Made by a program: the position numbers and the translations under genes
In this document: one piece after another, positions 36,201 to 48,200 of the stretch
Layout: every line of letters begins with the position of its first letter
Numbering within the stretch: the stretch's first letter is position 1
Notes under the pieces: model-generated
Seen by the model: the letters and a program-made list of their open reading frames with translations, nothing else
The model's database searches: none
What the model was told of the DNA's origin: nothing
Assembly (NCBI GenBank): GCA_911728455.2
Contig: OU452222.1
Location: 15,913,201 to 15,977,200 of the forward strand
Length of the DNA: 64,000 nucleotides
Reading direction: 5' to 3'
From: Marthasterias glacialis
Taxonomy: Eukaryota; Echinodermata; Asteroidea; Forcipulatida; Asteriidae

Positions 36201-39200
36201 ATTCACTTTGGCCTCTCCTGTGAATGGCCGATCAAATGTGACATCACACAGCGGGTTGTGTGTAGACAGACTTACTTCCTCGCTGTCGCTGTGTCTCAAA
36301 GCTCTGTTTGAAAAAGTCAAGAAATTCATAGGACATTTATAACCTCAAGAAATGTTGTTTACAATTCATCACAGTTTTCACGAAGTAACACATTAGACCC
36401 ACACAGTGGAAAAACCACGTTTTGAGTTATTGCGCATTTACGTTGGTTAAGTTTTAAAATCACAGTTTTGATTTTATATTATGGTCGAAAATCAAAATGT
36501 TTACTTGGTTAGAAAGCTGAAATCTCAAAGGGTACATAGCCAGATACTATTTGTTTAGGGAAACAATTAACAACGACTTATATACTTATCAATAAAAAAG
36601 TCACTTTGTGAAGCAAAAACTCCAATATACACGGTTTGCGAGTTTTCAAGAAGTGACGTATTCCGTGTGTAATAGTGTAGGAAATGGTGTCACTTTGTGG
36701 GGTACACACAACGTGCGCTATGTGTGGTGTGGTCCCCACGCTGTGTCACATGCAGTTAACACATGCACAAATCTACAACCTGCGAAACAAAAAGTTACAG
36801 TTTTAACCAATTTTAGCTTAGTGACATTACTGTAGCTAAGCAACCAAGATGTTTCAAGACTTGTTCCTTGGCAGAAAGAAAGGTATCAGTGAATACCTTC
36901 TAAATATTAACATCACTAAAATTTGTGGAAAAATCATATTTCAAGCAATATGTCACTTCGTGAAAACTGTGACAAATTTATAGATCATTACATGGCCTAA
37001 CATAACCCGAATGAGAAGAAGTGGTCACAATGCTTGGTATCAATTGGCTAGCAACTTTTACCAAACTATTAAACAATATGTTACAGACAGTTGAAGTCAA
37101 TGCCTGTATGTCAACCATATTAATCATGAACTGCACGATTATTAATTGAACCATATAGCCACTTAATGCCATAGGCCGTGTTTAAAGGTGCAACATTTTT
37201 CAAGGACACACCACCGGGGTCCCTCTAAACACAATATCTTGTGTGTCTGCGAACTACAATATCTTGTGTGTCATGAACTACGCAATTATTAATTGAATCA
37301 CATAACCACTTAATGCCAGAGGCGGTGTTTAACGTGCAATATTTTATTTTTCAAGGACACAAGATCGGGGGGGTCCTTCTCAACACAATATCTAAGTGTG
37401 TTTGTGTTTAAGCGCTACATACGAAGTGTGGACCCGATAACAAAAGATGTCCACACTGTGTGGGAACTTGAAACACTGTGTGGACTTATACACGTCCACA
37501 CAGTTTTCACGAATTAGATATTCTCGTTTTTTAAGAAACCACTTTCTGTACAGCATTTTATAGCTCAAGACTGAGTATTATATTAAAGGGATCAGGTGTC
37601 CAAAAACCCGCTCTCAAAACACTCTCTAATAGAAATTGGTGATGGTTTGAAAGATTTCTTGTTGTTAACTGACAAAGGAATGTCCACACAGTGTATGTCA
37701 CAAAAAACTGTCGTCTGTTTGTGAGGTTGACGTGGCAACCCACTTGGAACGTTCTTTGTGGGATGAGTTCAACAGTGGAAGATGTATTGATTCACTTGAA
37801 AGGTTCATTGTGTAGCATGCACCATGCATGCACTTGGGGTGTCACGCTTCATTGGCCTGGTACAAACAGAAACGGGTACAAAAAGGCATTGGAATCAACG
37901 ATGGAATTTACTTTTTACTTTATATGTTTGTGTAATCATCAATTCCAGGGCACACTTTCAAAGAGCTGCTTAAGCAGAAAATATTGCTTAAAAAATGTTC
38001 AACTAAGCAGGATACCAGTCACTGATTGTACATGTGACATGGTATTTTGGCTGGTAACCTTAAACTGGTAAGCATAATTTTGTTGTGCTTAGCTGCTTTT
38101 TGTGCTTAAGCAGCTATGTGAAATTGAGCCCAGACCTTCGTTCCTATGTCTAGCATACCATGATTGTGATAGATTAAATGGCTGCCACGATTGTTTCTAT
38201 TGTTCTCAGCACTCAGCTATGTGCGAGATTCCTTCATGCCATGGGTGAATATCGGCCGTAGACAACCGGATCTCCTGATCTAATGCTCTACCATTGCACC
38301 TTCACAAACTCTATCCTATTAACTCTTTCACTACGGAATAAAAAGTACAGCTGTGACGGAATTGTTTAATATTTTGTTTTTTTCGAGCCGCTGTCAGCGG
38401 CTCTCCGGTGTATGGAGTAATTCACCGAGCCGCTGTAAGCCGTAGTGAAAGAGTTAAGGCATTTGTCTCACCTTCTATATTGCTGTCTGGAGATCTCGTC
38501 TCCGTAGAACAGACCAATAGCTGCCAGGATGCCCTCTTTCCCTCGAGGTCTGCTCTTGGCCTCCATCTTGTTTGTGTGGAGCGTCACGGTCAGAGTCTTC
38601 CGGTGCTTCTCCGGGAGGATGAATTCGTCTGGCTCAACGCGCAGCTGGCTGGCTTGCAGTTTGTCCCTGCCTTGATCACCTATGAGACGAATCACGAAAA
38701 CAATCATAATGAAAAACTTTTCAAGAAATTTGAGTCAGAATTGCTACTGAGGCCGTATCCAAATTGGCTCTGGCTAGGGCTACGGCTGTTGCTAAGGGTG
38801 TTGCTATGGAAGTCCTTTACTTCAATGCATGATGATAGCCATAGCCAGAGCCGCCAATTCAGACATGGCCTTAAGGCTTCCTGCAGACCTTTACCACTGA
38901 GCAGCCCACCGAGAGGCCATCTTGTTTTGTCTTCTTGTCAAAATCAACGAATGAGCATACTGTTTTTTCAAATTAAAAAACACAACATTCTACAATCACA
39001 ATTAAACAAAGTACAGTAAAAACAAAAGTTAAAGTTTGCATGTCTGAAACATAAAAGACAGAGGAAATCTCTTCAGTAAAATTTTAGGATTTTTCAGAAA
39101 ACAACCAAAGGGTCTTAGTGCATCAATTATCAAAGGAGTGTGCTGTGCTTGTCTGCATTGACCCTTCCTCACAGGTTTCTTCAGACTTCCGAGTCAGAGT

Positions 39201-42200
39201 GCAAATCCTTTTTGAGAAGCCCTAAATTTCATAAGCAGAACTGAATATCACTCAATACAAAAAAAAGGAAGAGAAAAAACTGAAGTTTGTTTAGTGTGCC
39301 TGGAAAAAACCAAGTAAAATTGCATGGTGTGCCAACAATAATTTTTACATTGCCAGCAATTGCATATACACAATGGCTTTTCTAAGATGCACCAGCAATT
39401 TTCTGTGCAAACCATCCACATCATGAACATCATGTTGAAATACATACTTAAAAAAAAAATCCTCATTTCTTAAAAATAAAAGCTGAACTCATCTCAAATG
39501 CCTGAATATCGTTAATAGACTGATCCTGCCCCCTAAGCATATTGGCTACATCACCACTGTACACGTGGGCAGTACAATGTGCGTCATTTCAATGCCACAT
39601 TGCACAACATGAACATGCGTGCTATAAGTACGTGCACGCATGTTTACACTTTCTAATAGGATTTTGTGTCAAACTTTCGCTGGCGTACCCAAGGCTGTGA
39701 TTGGCCAACACGTATGGGGGCGGGGCTTATGGATGGGTGTATTGTCTACCTTGGAAACCAATGGCTTTTACAAAAGCACTTCTCCTTCCGACATTGGAGA
39801 CAGTGATGGTACAGACCATGGGGTTGCTGTTGCTGGTAACATGGCCGACGTTGATACTGTAGCAACCGTGTTCTGCTTCATGGACATCCTCCAGGATGAG
39901 TTTACTGACGCCTCCATAGCCGCTAAGCGGGACCTGAATGAACAAACCACAAAACACAAAATAGAGTATTTAGGAGATGGTGTTGCATTTATTGGACATC
40001 GGTTGCCCAACGAGTATGGTTACAGATATATCCAACACTGGGTGCTTTTTTATTTCCCCACCTGCAAAATGTGCCAAACACTTGGCAGGGATACCAGTCA
40101 GGTTTTTGTCCAGAGCCTGAAAATCGTGCATAGACACCCTCATTCTACATGAAAAATCCTGAACTCAGTCTCTAATTTTACAAGAAAAAGCCTCAATTCA
40201 GGCCATTGCCTGAAAACTGACATCCCCTGACTTGGGTAAAAAAAAGGACCAACGAATGCAAAAATGAATCTACCCAGTCGATTTTTACCCAGCATTTTTG
40301 ACAGTTCCGAGGGAACTAGTTTGTCAACTTCCAATAACGAGGGGAGCTAATATCAACTGTCCACCTGAAATAAACCATGTTATATTTGTTTTACTAAACA
40401 TGATACATTCTTCTCTACTTCGGTATCATTGAGCACGGGAAAACGCAGATTGACATTTACGTGTGCTGCCATCTTTTCATGTGTCCGTAGCCACCCAAGG
40501 AAGTTGTTAGCGTGTGTGAAATACACCATGCGACAGTTCCATGATTGCTTTGTAAAGCGTGCATGTGCAGTAGACTGTTACAGGCAACAGTCTACTACGT
40601 ATGTGTATTTACCCTGTGCGTGAATACTGTGCACGCGGTTAACAGCATAAATAGCATCTGGCACGTGATGGTGAATGAAGACCAGTGAGAATTTGGCTCT
40701 CAATCATGAATATGTATGAGGTATAGTAACATCTTTAAAGGGAGCTTACAGTGTACTTGAATTTGCTATTCTGTGGCTTGATGCTCAGTTTGGCCTGACT
40801 GGTTGCAACGGTGGTCGGAGAGAAGAGAATGTGAACGAGCATGTCCTCCTGCGGCTTGAGGGTCACGTACTGGTTGTTGTCTGTCGACCATTCACCCGAC
40901 CCAAAGGTGTTCAAGAGCTGAGGACAGGGGGGAAAGAGGTGGTGGAGGTTTTGGGTCAAGTTAAAACAGATTTCATTGATGGAAATTCTCCAATTTTATG
41001 GCAAAATGTGGGAACAGTTTGTCAAATTTGGCATTTATTAGGTCTAATACTTCATGGAGGCAGCAGAGGCAACAAGTTGCCTTGAAGCTGTGGTAAGTAA
41101 CACAGGGTGCCCTTCACCATGGGAAAAACTGCCTCAGAGTGGAATGGGAGGAACATTATGGCATGGAAGCATTTTGGACTGTTCCATTTCATGAGGCGAA
41201 GCCGAGTAAAATGGAAGTCCAAGTTTTACTGAGCGATAATATTCCTCCCATTCCCCGCATTAAACCAACTCAATATTTGTTTTATATAACTAACATACAG
41301 ACCCTTGCCATTTGAAGTATTTTTTTCATAAATTTAAAATTCTTTTTACTTGTGTTTGGTTAAATGACTACAATTCAAAAAAAGGAATATAGATTGGATC
41401 ACAACCTTTTGCACAGTTGTTTTTTTGTTTTAGCAGTGGCGCTCTACTGCTCAAAAACATCGGGAACCAGGATGATCCGAACAGTTGAATGGGAAATACT
41501 ATTCCCCATGGGTGAATGGGACCTTTTTGATCGCCGATGCGGATGGGAGTAATAGTGAATGTCACGTGATATAAGTTCCACCAATCAAATGACAAGAATC
41601 TGTACGTCAGTTATATAAAACTAAAAAAATCAGGTCTGTAAAAGGTTAAACATCATACGATATGTCATTACAAGTTAAATTAATAGCAAACAGTGACCAC
41701 ACACTTTGATTTCATTTGAACAATTTTTGACCACCGTAATTTGAGAAAGTTCTCTACCTGGAACTCAGCTTTGGCGCCTGATATGTAGAGTCTGAGTTTC
41801 AACTCGTCTTCCTTAGTGCAGCTGCGGATAGTTAACTTTTGCTGCCTGTCAATGTAAAGCAGGGGGAAAAAAACACTGAGTCGATAAATGTTGTGTTTTT
41901 ATGTTGTATAAATATGGATAAATTCTCTAGTTTGTGTAAACCTCTTTGTGTCACTATTAAAGCTGTGTAATATTGCTACAAACATTTGTCACAATGCAAC
42001 CATCATAGTTTTGTGGCCGGAGGGGTAAAAAAAGTCTGGCCACTTTTTGTGAAGAGAATCAGTGTTGATTTTTGCTACAGCACACAGGGAATATAACATG
42101 ATGGCAATACAGTAATGGCCTATAATTCAACCTTGTTCCCATGGGTAATCGATCTCACCACACCATTTTTTCCCAGCATGCCTTGCTCAATCATAACCCC

Positions 42201-45200
42201 TGGAATTGTGATACCAAAATCTCCCAAAATATTACATAGGAGATTTGAATTAAGTCTGTGGCTGATCCACTCTACCCTAAATGGTATCCCCCAAAAAAGG
42301 CATCATGTCATAGAACAACTGGTCCCCTCTCATTCTTCTTTGATTTTGTGACATGTCTAACTGTGTGCAGTTTAGGGTGACCGTGTAAAAACAAGATGCA
42401 TTTGAAGTGGAATCACGTCAAAATACTTGCATTTTGACATGCACGTACTAAGTACTTTAACAGTTTCTAACAAGCATGCGCACAAAGCCAGTCAGCATTG
42501 TTTTCCATTGCATCCCTACTCTGGTTTAGTGATGAGAGATATCGATACAGCGCTCTGCCAATTGTAGCGAGGTTGTCTATTATGAGGATGATTATTCAGA
42601 AGACTTACAAGGCCCTGCCAATTGGAACCCCTCCCCAGGAGATGAAGTGTCGGTTGACCAGGAAGTTGGGCTTGTTGTCTTCCAGGGTCTTCTCCACAGC
42701 CTCTCCACACAGCATCACCTCATAAGATGGACCATCGGGTCTAGCACACATTGTCAGTTGCCTTGAAAAAATAATACATAAAAATCAAATATAAAAACTG
42801 AATATAATCTCAAGGAGTTGGCTTTTAACCAGTTGACAAGAAAACACGCAAATGTTCCCCCTGCCTGGAAACGGACGCAGTCTTAAGACACCATTATGTA
42901 ATTTGGACAACCGGACCGAATGTCGCCCAGTCATTCAACTGTGGAGCGGGCACAGACTACACATACACCGTCTAACGTTTCGTTTCACCCACACAAGGAC
43001 AAAAAAGGTCTTGAATATATTCGCATTTTGTGGCCATTGAGAGGTGGTTTTAGTGTAATCCCCGATTATAGACCTTTGTCCTTTTGTTCCAAGAAGAGGA
43101 TTACGAGGCAGCAAGAGGCTTCCACCGTTGTTCATTCATTGTATTTCGGCTCAATGTAGGCAAGTCAGAGTGAGTCAGGAATCAAGCCATGGTTTCGGGT
43201 TTAGTATCACTCCTATGCCGTAGGTAGCGGCATTTTTAACTTTTTCACTTATTCAAATATAAATATATGTTTTTTAGAAAACAAGATAGGTCTTTACCCC
43301 CCTTCCTCCCCCAAAATACCTTTCCTTTAAAAGATACCATCGTAAGAAAAAAAACTCACCCAGTGTCTACAGAAGGCACCTCCTTCGGGGTGTACTTGAC
43401 CAGTACATTGACCTCTTGGCCGGGGGCAAGCAGGATGGTCTGGGGTACCACAGTGAACAGTCCCTGGGCAGAGACCACCGAGAGCTCAGTGTCTAGGTGG
43501 ATGTTGCCGGTGTTTTTCAGGGGTAGCATTCGGCCGGTGTGTTCCCCACGGCAGGACTTGAAGGTTATCTCCTTCTGTGATGTCAAACAAAGAGATATCT
43601 ATCCTGTTGGTAAGTGATGACGTTTTGGAGCCGGAAGTGCAGTGAAACGAATGTTCATGTATGTGTATGAATACCATTCATTTACATTTTTTATTCTTAT
43701 TTCTTTTTTATGGAAGTCGCCAGACACACAGTGCCAGTAAGCCACTCAAGGTGTGGGCTACTAATCAATTGTTTGTTCCAAGGGCCGTTGCCACCTACTC
43801 CTAGGGCTGAAACAGGGTAACCCCCTTTACAGTCCATAAGGATGTAGGCCTTTTAACATTGCACTTTCGGCTCCAAAACGTCAGCATTTACTAACAGGAT
43901 TACTTCTTAACTACGGCAAAATGGTACATTAAGTAGAGAGTGTGGTCTTAGCATTCAATCCAATCGTCAGAGGCACAGACAAAATACAAACGGAAAAACA
44001 AATCCAGCTTATAGGGAAAAAAAGACAGCAAAGGATCATGGGAAGGATTCCAAAGGTAGCCAAACGCGCCTTATAGTCCCAGTTCCTATAATGCCCAGTT
44101 GCCAAAGTGAAGGATTCAACAGGATTGGGGCTGGTAGGCCCAAAAAGCTATTGCTTATCACAGGGTCAGGCATTCCAATCTTATCCAAGTCCAAACAATT
44201 TGGTGTGGACATAGGAGAAGAGGAAATTGGATGAATGAGGCCACACGCTAGCCAAACTGCATAGTCTGCAAAGGGTTGAAAATGGACACCGATTTGGCGA
44301 AGGCAATGGCACTGTGGGACGTGAACAAAGGTGGATTAGTAAGCCACCTATCAAGTGGGTAAGTGATAGATGTAGAAATTTAAGGGCCAGTGCTTTCATT
44401 TTAAATGGGATAAGACCATGGCCCAAATTCCTAGTGCAGTGAAAAGCCTTGGTTCTAGATTTAGTACAAATCCTCGGCCATAGCTCAAGGCCAAGGTTTT
44501 GCAATTCACGATGCATGCATTTGACATTTTCTCGATAGAGAAAACAAAAATTCCAATACAGTACAGAAAATCTTTGTTCTCTTGGCCTTGTCAAGTCAAG
44601 GTTTCTTTGTGCCGGCAGTACTCTCAAAGAAAAATGATTCTAGCGGTTCTGAGAAAATAATCCTGTAAGGCTGGACAGGAAAAAATGGAAGATTCCCAGC
44701 AGCAACTGGTTCAAACATCTACCTCTGGAAATTTTTATACAATCAGTTTTCATATTATTTACTGTGAAGTGGTATAAGGTAAAATTCTGAATTTACCGTT
44801 AAAGCTCTGGGTATATTCAGCTTTGCTAGGCCGACGGTCGCCCGCAGCGCCACGCTGGTGATGGCAATGCCCCCATCTGGTACATCTAACCACACCTCCA
44901 TCTTGGCAGACACCTGCTCCGGAGCACCCAGCGCCCCTGGGGAGGCGGCTTTATCCCTCTGAGTTGCACGGAAGTGTACCCAGAGTGTGACAGTGTCGTT
45001 CTGGCCCTCTAGGGTCACGTGGGTGGGAAGGTTTAGACCGGATGAGTTTTCAGGGTTGTTTTTCGTCGAGTCCCCAGTGTGGAGATAGAAGGAATGCCAA
45101 GCTGACGAGTTCTGCGTTATGAGTTAAATCCAAAACAATACAAATAATTTATTATTAACATACTGGCAAATAGAGAAGGATGTGAACAATCCATGTGGAA

Positions 45201-48200
45201 GTCATTGAAAACTTGTTTCATTAAATGTATGTTTAACATTATCTTCAGAAGGGTTTTCTTCCAACAATATGAGAAAACTTGCCACATCTTGGTTTGTTTC
45301 ATTAAATCAAAAACTAGGGGTGGATTTCACAAATGACTAGTCCTATAAGTTAGGACTAGTTACTCATCCTAACTCGAGATAAGACTAGTCCTAGAGCTTT
45401 GTGAAATTCACCCCAGGGCCCAATTTCATAGAGCTGGTAAGTGGACAATGTTGCTGAACAGTTGTCTGCTAAGCAAAAAAGAAGCAGGAAACCAGTTGCA
45501 AATGGTACACATGTCGTGGTATTTTGGCGTTTTTCTGGTAAGCAATTTGTTTTTTTGATTTGATAATTTTGCTGCTCTATGAAATTGGGGAGGCTGGGCT
45601 CAATTTCACATAGAGCTAAGATTGATGATAAGATTGCGTATCAATGTGAACTGCTAAACAAAGTGTGATGTCACAATACATATCACTGTGGTGATATTGA
45701 CAACTCATCTTCAGATGAATCTTACAGCTTTGTGAAATCAAGGACCTCGATTGGTAGCTGTAGCTTAGGGATTCAAATCTCATTCAATTAACAGAGATGC
45801 CAACATTTCAAATTTAAAAAGAGTAATTTGGACGGGATCATGTTTGATTTTTGGCGCACTGTGCTGAAAACACGCTCACATCCAGCATGTGGGATGACAA
45901 GGATGCCCAGCATTACACCTGCCAACACTGCATATGTAGGCTTGTCCAAGGATGAAGTTATTTTGCCAATTTCATGCCACATTGCATCTACCCTGTCCAT
46001 GTTCAATATCTCTGGTGTTAAATCATCTACTTGGTATAAGGCAAACTCTTGCTCTAGTTGGGTTTCTAATGATCTGTCAGGAAGTAAACAGCTGAACCTG
46101 TTTATGAAGTATGCAAGAGACTGACATGTCTGCTCTTCTCTTAGTCTTAACCGAGGATCAGCTACTTCAGCATGGAGCAACAGTTCATCTTCCAAGGGGA
46201 AATTTGTTACAATGTAATCACATGCACTCAGGTAATACTGCCGTACACATGTGTAAAATGCAGACATCACTCTTATTAGTCAGCTGCCCAGTTGGAGATT
46301 TTCCTCTGATTTAAACTCTGCATCCATACAATTCCTGACCATTGCTGACTTGACCCCGAACTAACCATGCTAAAACTAACAACAGTCCTTTATTTTCTTT
46401 CTTGTTGAGTTCGTTTGTGAAATTTACCTTGCATACTTTTTACCACGAGCAGATTTTACAACAAACGCCCACTTCTAGCTGTAATTCTCTTTAAATTGTT
46501 GGTGTAATGAAGCCATCGTTGTACTCAATAACCGAAAAAAACTAAATCTCATCAAAGTTTTTTCCAGGAACATGCACACACGATCGCTGATGTATTTTGC
46601 AAACCCTCCGTGCGCGCGCTAGCGCGCTCCGTAAACACGCGGTTCAAACAATCGCCCCATAAACATAGTAGTAGGATTGGGGCGATTTGGTTTACTACTA
46701 GTTCAACTAGCTGCCAACCTTCTTACACGCATTATCTAGGTATACATCGGGGAAACCAGACTATTATTCATTACGCCCAAATGGGCTCTCTCACTGATCG
46801 CTGTGTTTTTATGCGCGCACCACTAGAAATGCGCTGTTTTATGCGCTAACATTCGCACATATAGAAGTGCGCTATATTTGTGCAACACTAATGTTGTGCA
46901 CAATCGTCAACCTAAGTGTTGCGCGATCCATAGGTGGCTGCGCATCGACCGAAATAGCGCAGTGCAATCACTACATAACATAAAATACATTGGATTTTTA
47001 AAAAATCGTAAAGAATGGAGCAAGGATCGTACAGTCGTAATCGGGGTCAATAAATCGTATAAATTACGCCTAAATCGTAAAGGTTGGCATCTCTGAATTA
47101 AGCCCAGCCTCGGGGGTTCCCTGTATAATATATTTTTCAAAGCAGAAGTTTGTTTGAGCAATACTTTCTGCTGAATCAGCATGATGAAATTGGGCCCTTG
47201 TCATAAGTACAGCTGAAAAAAAATAACAACTAAACTGAAAAAAAGTTTAAAATCTTTCCTTCTTTTTCATGAAAAGCTTTGGAAGCCATGGTCAATGCCT
47301 GAGAGGGAGTACGTTTGCCAATCATGGTTTTCTGTTTTGTTCATTTACTTGGCTTATGAATGTTCCGTGGTAGTGGTCCAGGAATGATTGCTTCGTTCTT
47401 GAAAGGGCAAGGGCATCAAGGCATTTTCTTCTTGATGCAGGGAACCTCTAGGAGCACATTGTAAATCTCTATTGGAACATTTCAAGGGCACCAAGGCAAT
47501 GACCAGGGGGCAATGGAGGCAATTGGCTCTGTTGCCTCCGTGAAGTATCAGGCCTGATGATCTCCTTGACAAGCCACTATCCTCATCTCATCAATGAACT
47601 GCATAAAGTACTCAGAAAGACCTAACGAAAAGCTCTTTACCACTTTGATGAGAAGCCGTAAAGGAACCACGGATGAGCCCTTGTTGACGAGATAGATGGG
47701 TGCCGATCTCTCCTTCCCATAGCTCAGCACACCAAGGTCCAGGGTACCATTCTGAGCACCTTTGACCTTGAGAATCGAAATAATCACCACCAAATATAAA
47801 TTCGAGGCCTTAAAATTGCCAACAATTTAGTGGAGGGTAAAATCTAAAACATTATTGTCAAGAAAACTGAAAAGGTACAGCCATTTTTTCCATTATGATA
47901 GATGTTAAATTTTTTTTTTGCATCGGGGATAAAGCATATTATTTGTAATGTTTTACCCATACACCGATGAGTGTTTACTTTCCCGAGTCCTTTCACAGGA
48001 CTCGGGAAAGTACTGAGTATATAGTGCAGTATTCTTTTATTTTGTTTGATTCAATACATACATGAAAAAAACAAACCCATGAAAAACAGTGTACACTTTT
48101 CAGCATGTAAATATAATAGTTCCTAATTTTGGTTGTTCAGCTCTTGTGTTTTTTAAGTTTTCAGATACGGTTTTCTCAAAAATGACAGCATTTCAGCAGG

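Noticed and set aside
36270..36303. Shorter exon 22 using the internal GTAAGT donor
   Set aside because: It would leave phase 0 and break the frame with exon 23, whose first codon needs one base; the downstream GTAACA donor also keeps the vertebrate alignment.
37126..37405. Satellite or centromeric repeat
   Set aside because: Only two diverged units; a local duplication.
38408..39019. 203-codon plus-strand open frame
   Set aside because: Antisense shadow of CEP192 exon 21 and its flanking MITE.
39640..40152. 170-codon plus-strand open frame
   Set aside because: Antisense to exon 20; coding signal is entirely on the minus strand where it matches CEP192.
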